Assembly (NCBI RefSeq): GCF_002277025.1
Contig: NZ_NIWD01000008.1
Coordinates: forward strand, 187,963 to 251,962
DNA length: 64,000 bases
DNA from: Sphingopyxis sp. GW247-27LB
GTDB lineage: Bacteria; Pseudomonadota; Alphaproteobacteria; Sphingomonadales; Sphingomonadaceae
Direction of reading: 5' to 3'
Shown: in pieces, positions 63,994 to 64,000 of the stretch
Layout of the letters: each line of letters opens with the position of its first letter
How positions within the stretch are numbered: position 1 is the stretch's first letter
Made by a program: the position numbers and the translations under genes
Notes under the pieces: model-generated
The model's database searches: none
Seen by the model: the letters and a program-made list of their open reading frames with translations, nothing else
Told to the model about the DNA's origin: nothing

Positions 63994-64000
63994 AGGCGCT

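Overview
The window is 64 kb of GC-rich chromosome, most likely from a sphingomonad (Sphingopyxis-like alphaproteobacterium). I infer this from gene content (TonB-dependent receptor with a DDTIVVTGS box, tandem M16 peptidases, alpha-2-macroglobulin next to pbpC, a DUF2093 protein, hisE followed by a HIT protein, an alphaproteobacterial-type RpoH promoter at clpB) and from the many short inverted repeats between genes. No rRNA, tRNA, CRISPR array, integrase or transposase was found. Genes are densely packed, with many 1-8 bp overlaps.

Layout. 1-6.2 kb: the end of a cobalamin adenosyltransferase, the ergothioneine pair egtB-egtD, a 3-hydroxybutyryl-CoA dehydrogenase with an overlapping methyltransferase, and an epoxide hydrolase. 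5.9-8.2 kb (minus): an MliC-like lipoprotein, a beta/gamma-crystallin protein and a CNT nucleoside transporter. 8.4-14.5 kb (plus): an S9 peptidase, then a compact run of yhhQ, argB, yggT, folD, a lipoprotein and a MarC protein. 14.6-22.2 kb: an OmpA-type lipoprotein, a CNNM/CorC-type CBS protein, a membrane-anchored HhH protein, divergent purD and xseA whose start codons overlap, a DUF2093 protein and an M23 peptidase. 22.4-30.7 kb: a TonB-dependent receptor, a small exported protein, clpB under a predicted heat-shock promoter, and an N-terminal nucleophile acylase. 30.8-37.2 kb: two paralogous M16 peptidases flanking a small protein. 37.3-48.5 kb: an MFS exporter, an amino acid permease, and the pbpC/alpha-2-macroglobulin pair. 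48.6-59.7 kb: housekeeping and small stress genes (hinT, hisE, ung, yaiI, osmC, nat, a TauD-family dioxygenase), several lipoproteins, a ThuA-domain protein and an Arr-type rifampin ADP-ribosyltransferase. 59.7-61.7 kb: an orphan terminase-small-subunit-like protein, a zinc-ribbon protein and a 2H phosphoesterase.

The part that stands out is 61.7-63.6 kb. It is visibly AT-rich, unlike everything around it, and encodes on the minus strand a two-domain protein (degenerate P-loop plus deoxycytidylate deaminase) of the AvcD anti-phage family. A 52-codon reading frame overlaps the deaminase stop codon by 8 bases, and a 152-bp leader lies where the AvcI inhibitory RNA sits in Vibrio cholerae. I read it as a horizontally acquired defence module whose small downstream protein appears undescribed.

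Intergenic spaces carry several families of inverted repeats, including a 127-nt element present twice with one difference, a perfect 34-bp stem-loop, and a 43-nt repeat that occurs once between genes and once inside a reading frame.
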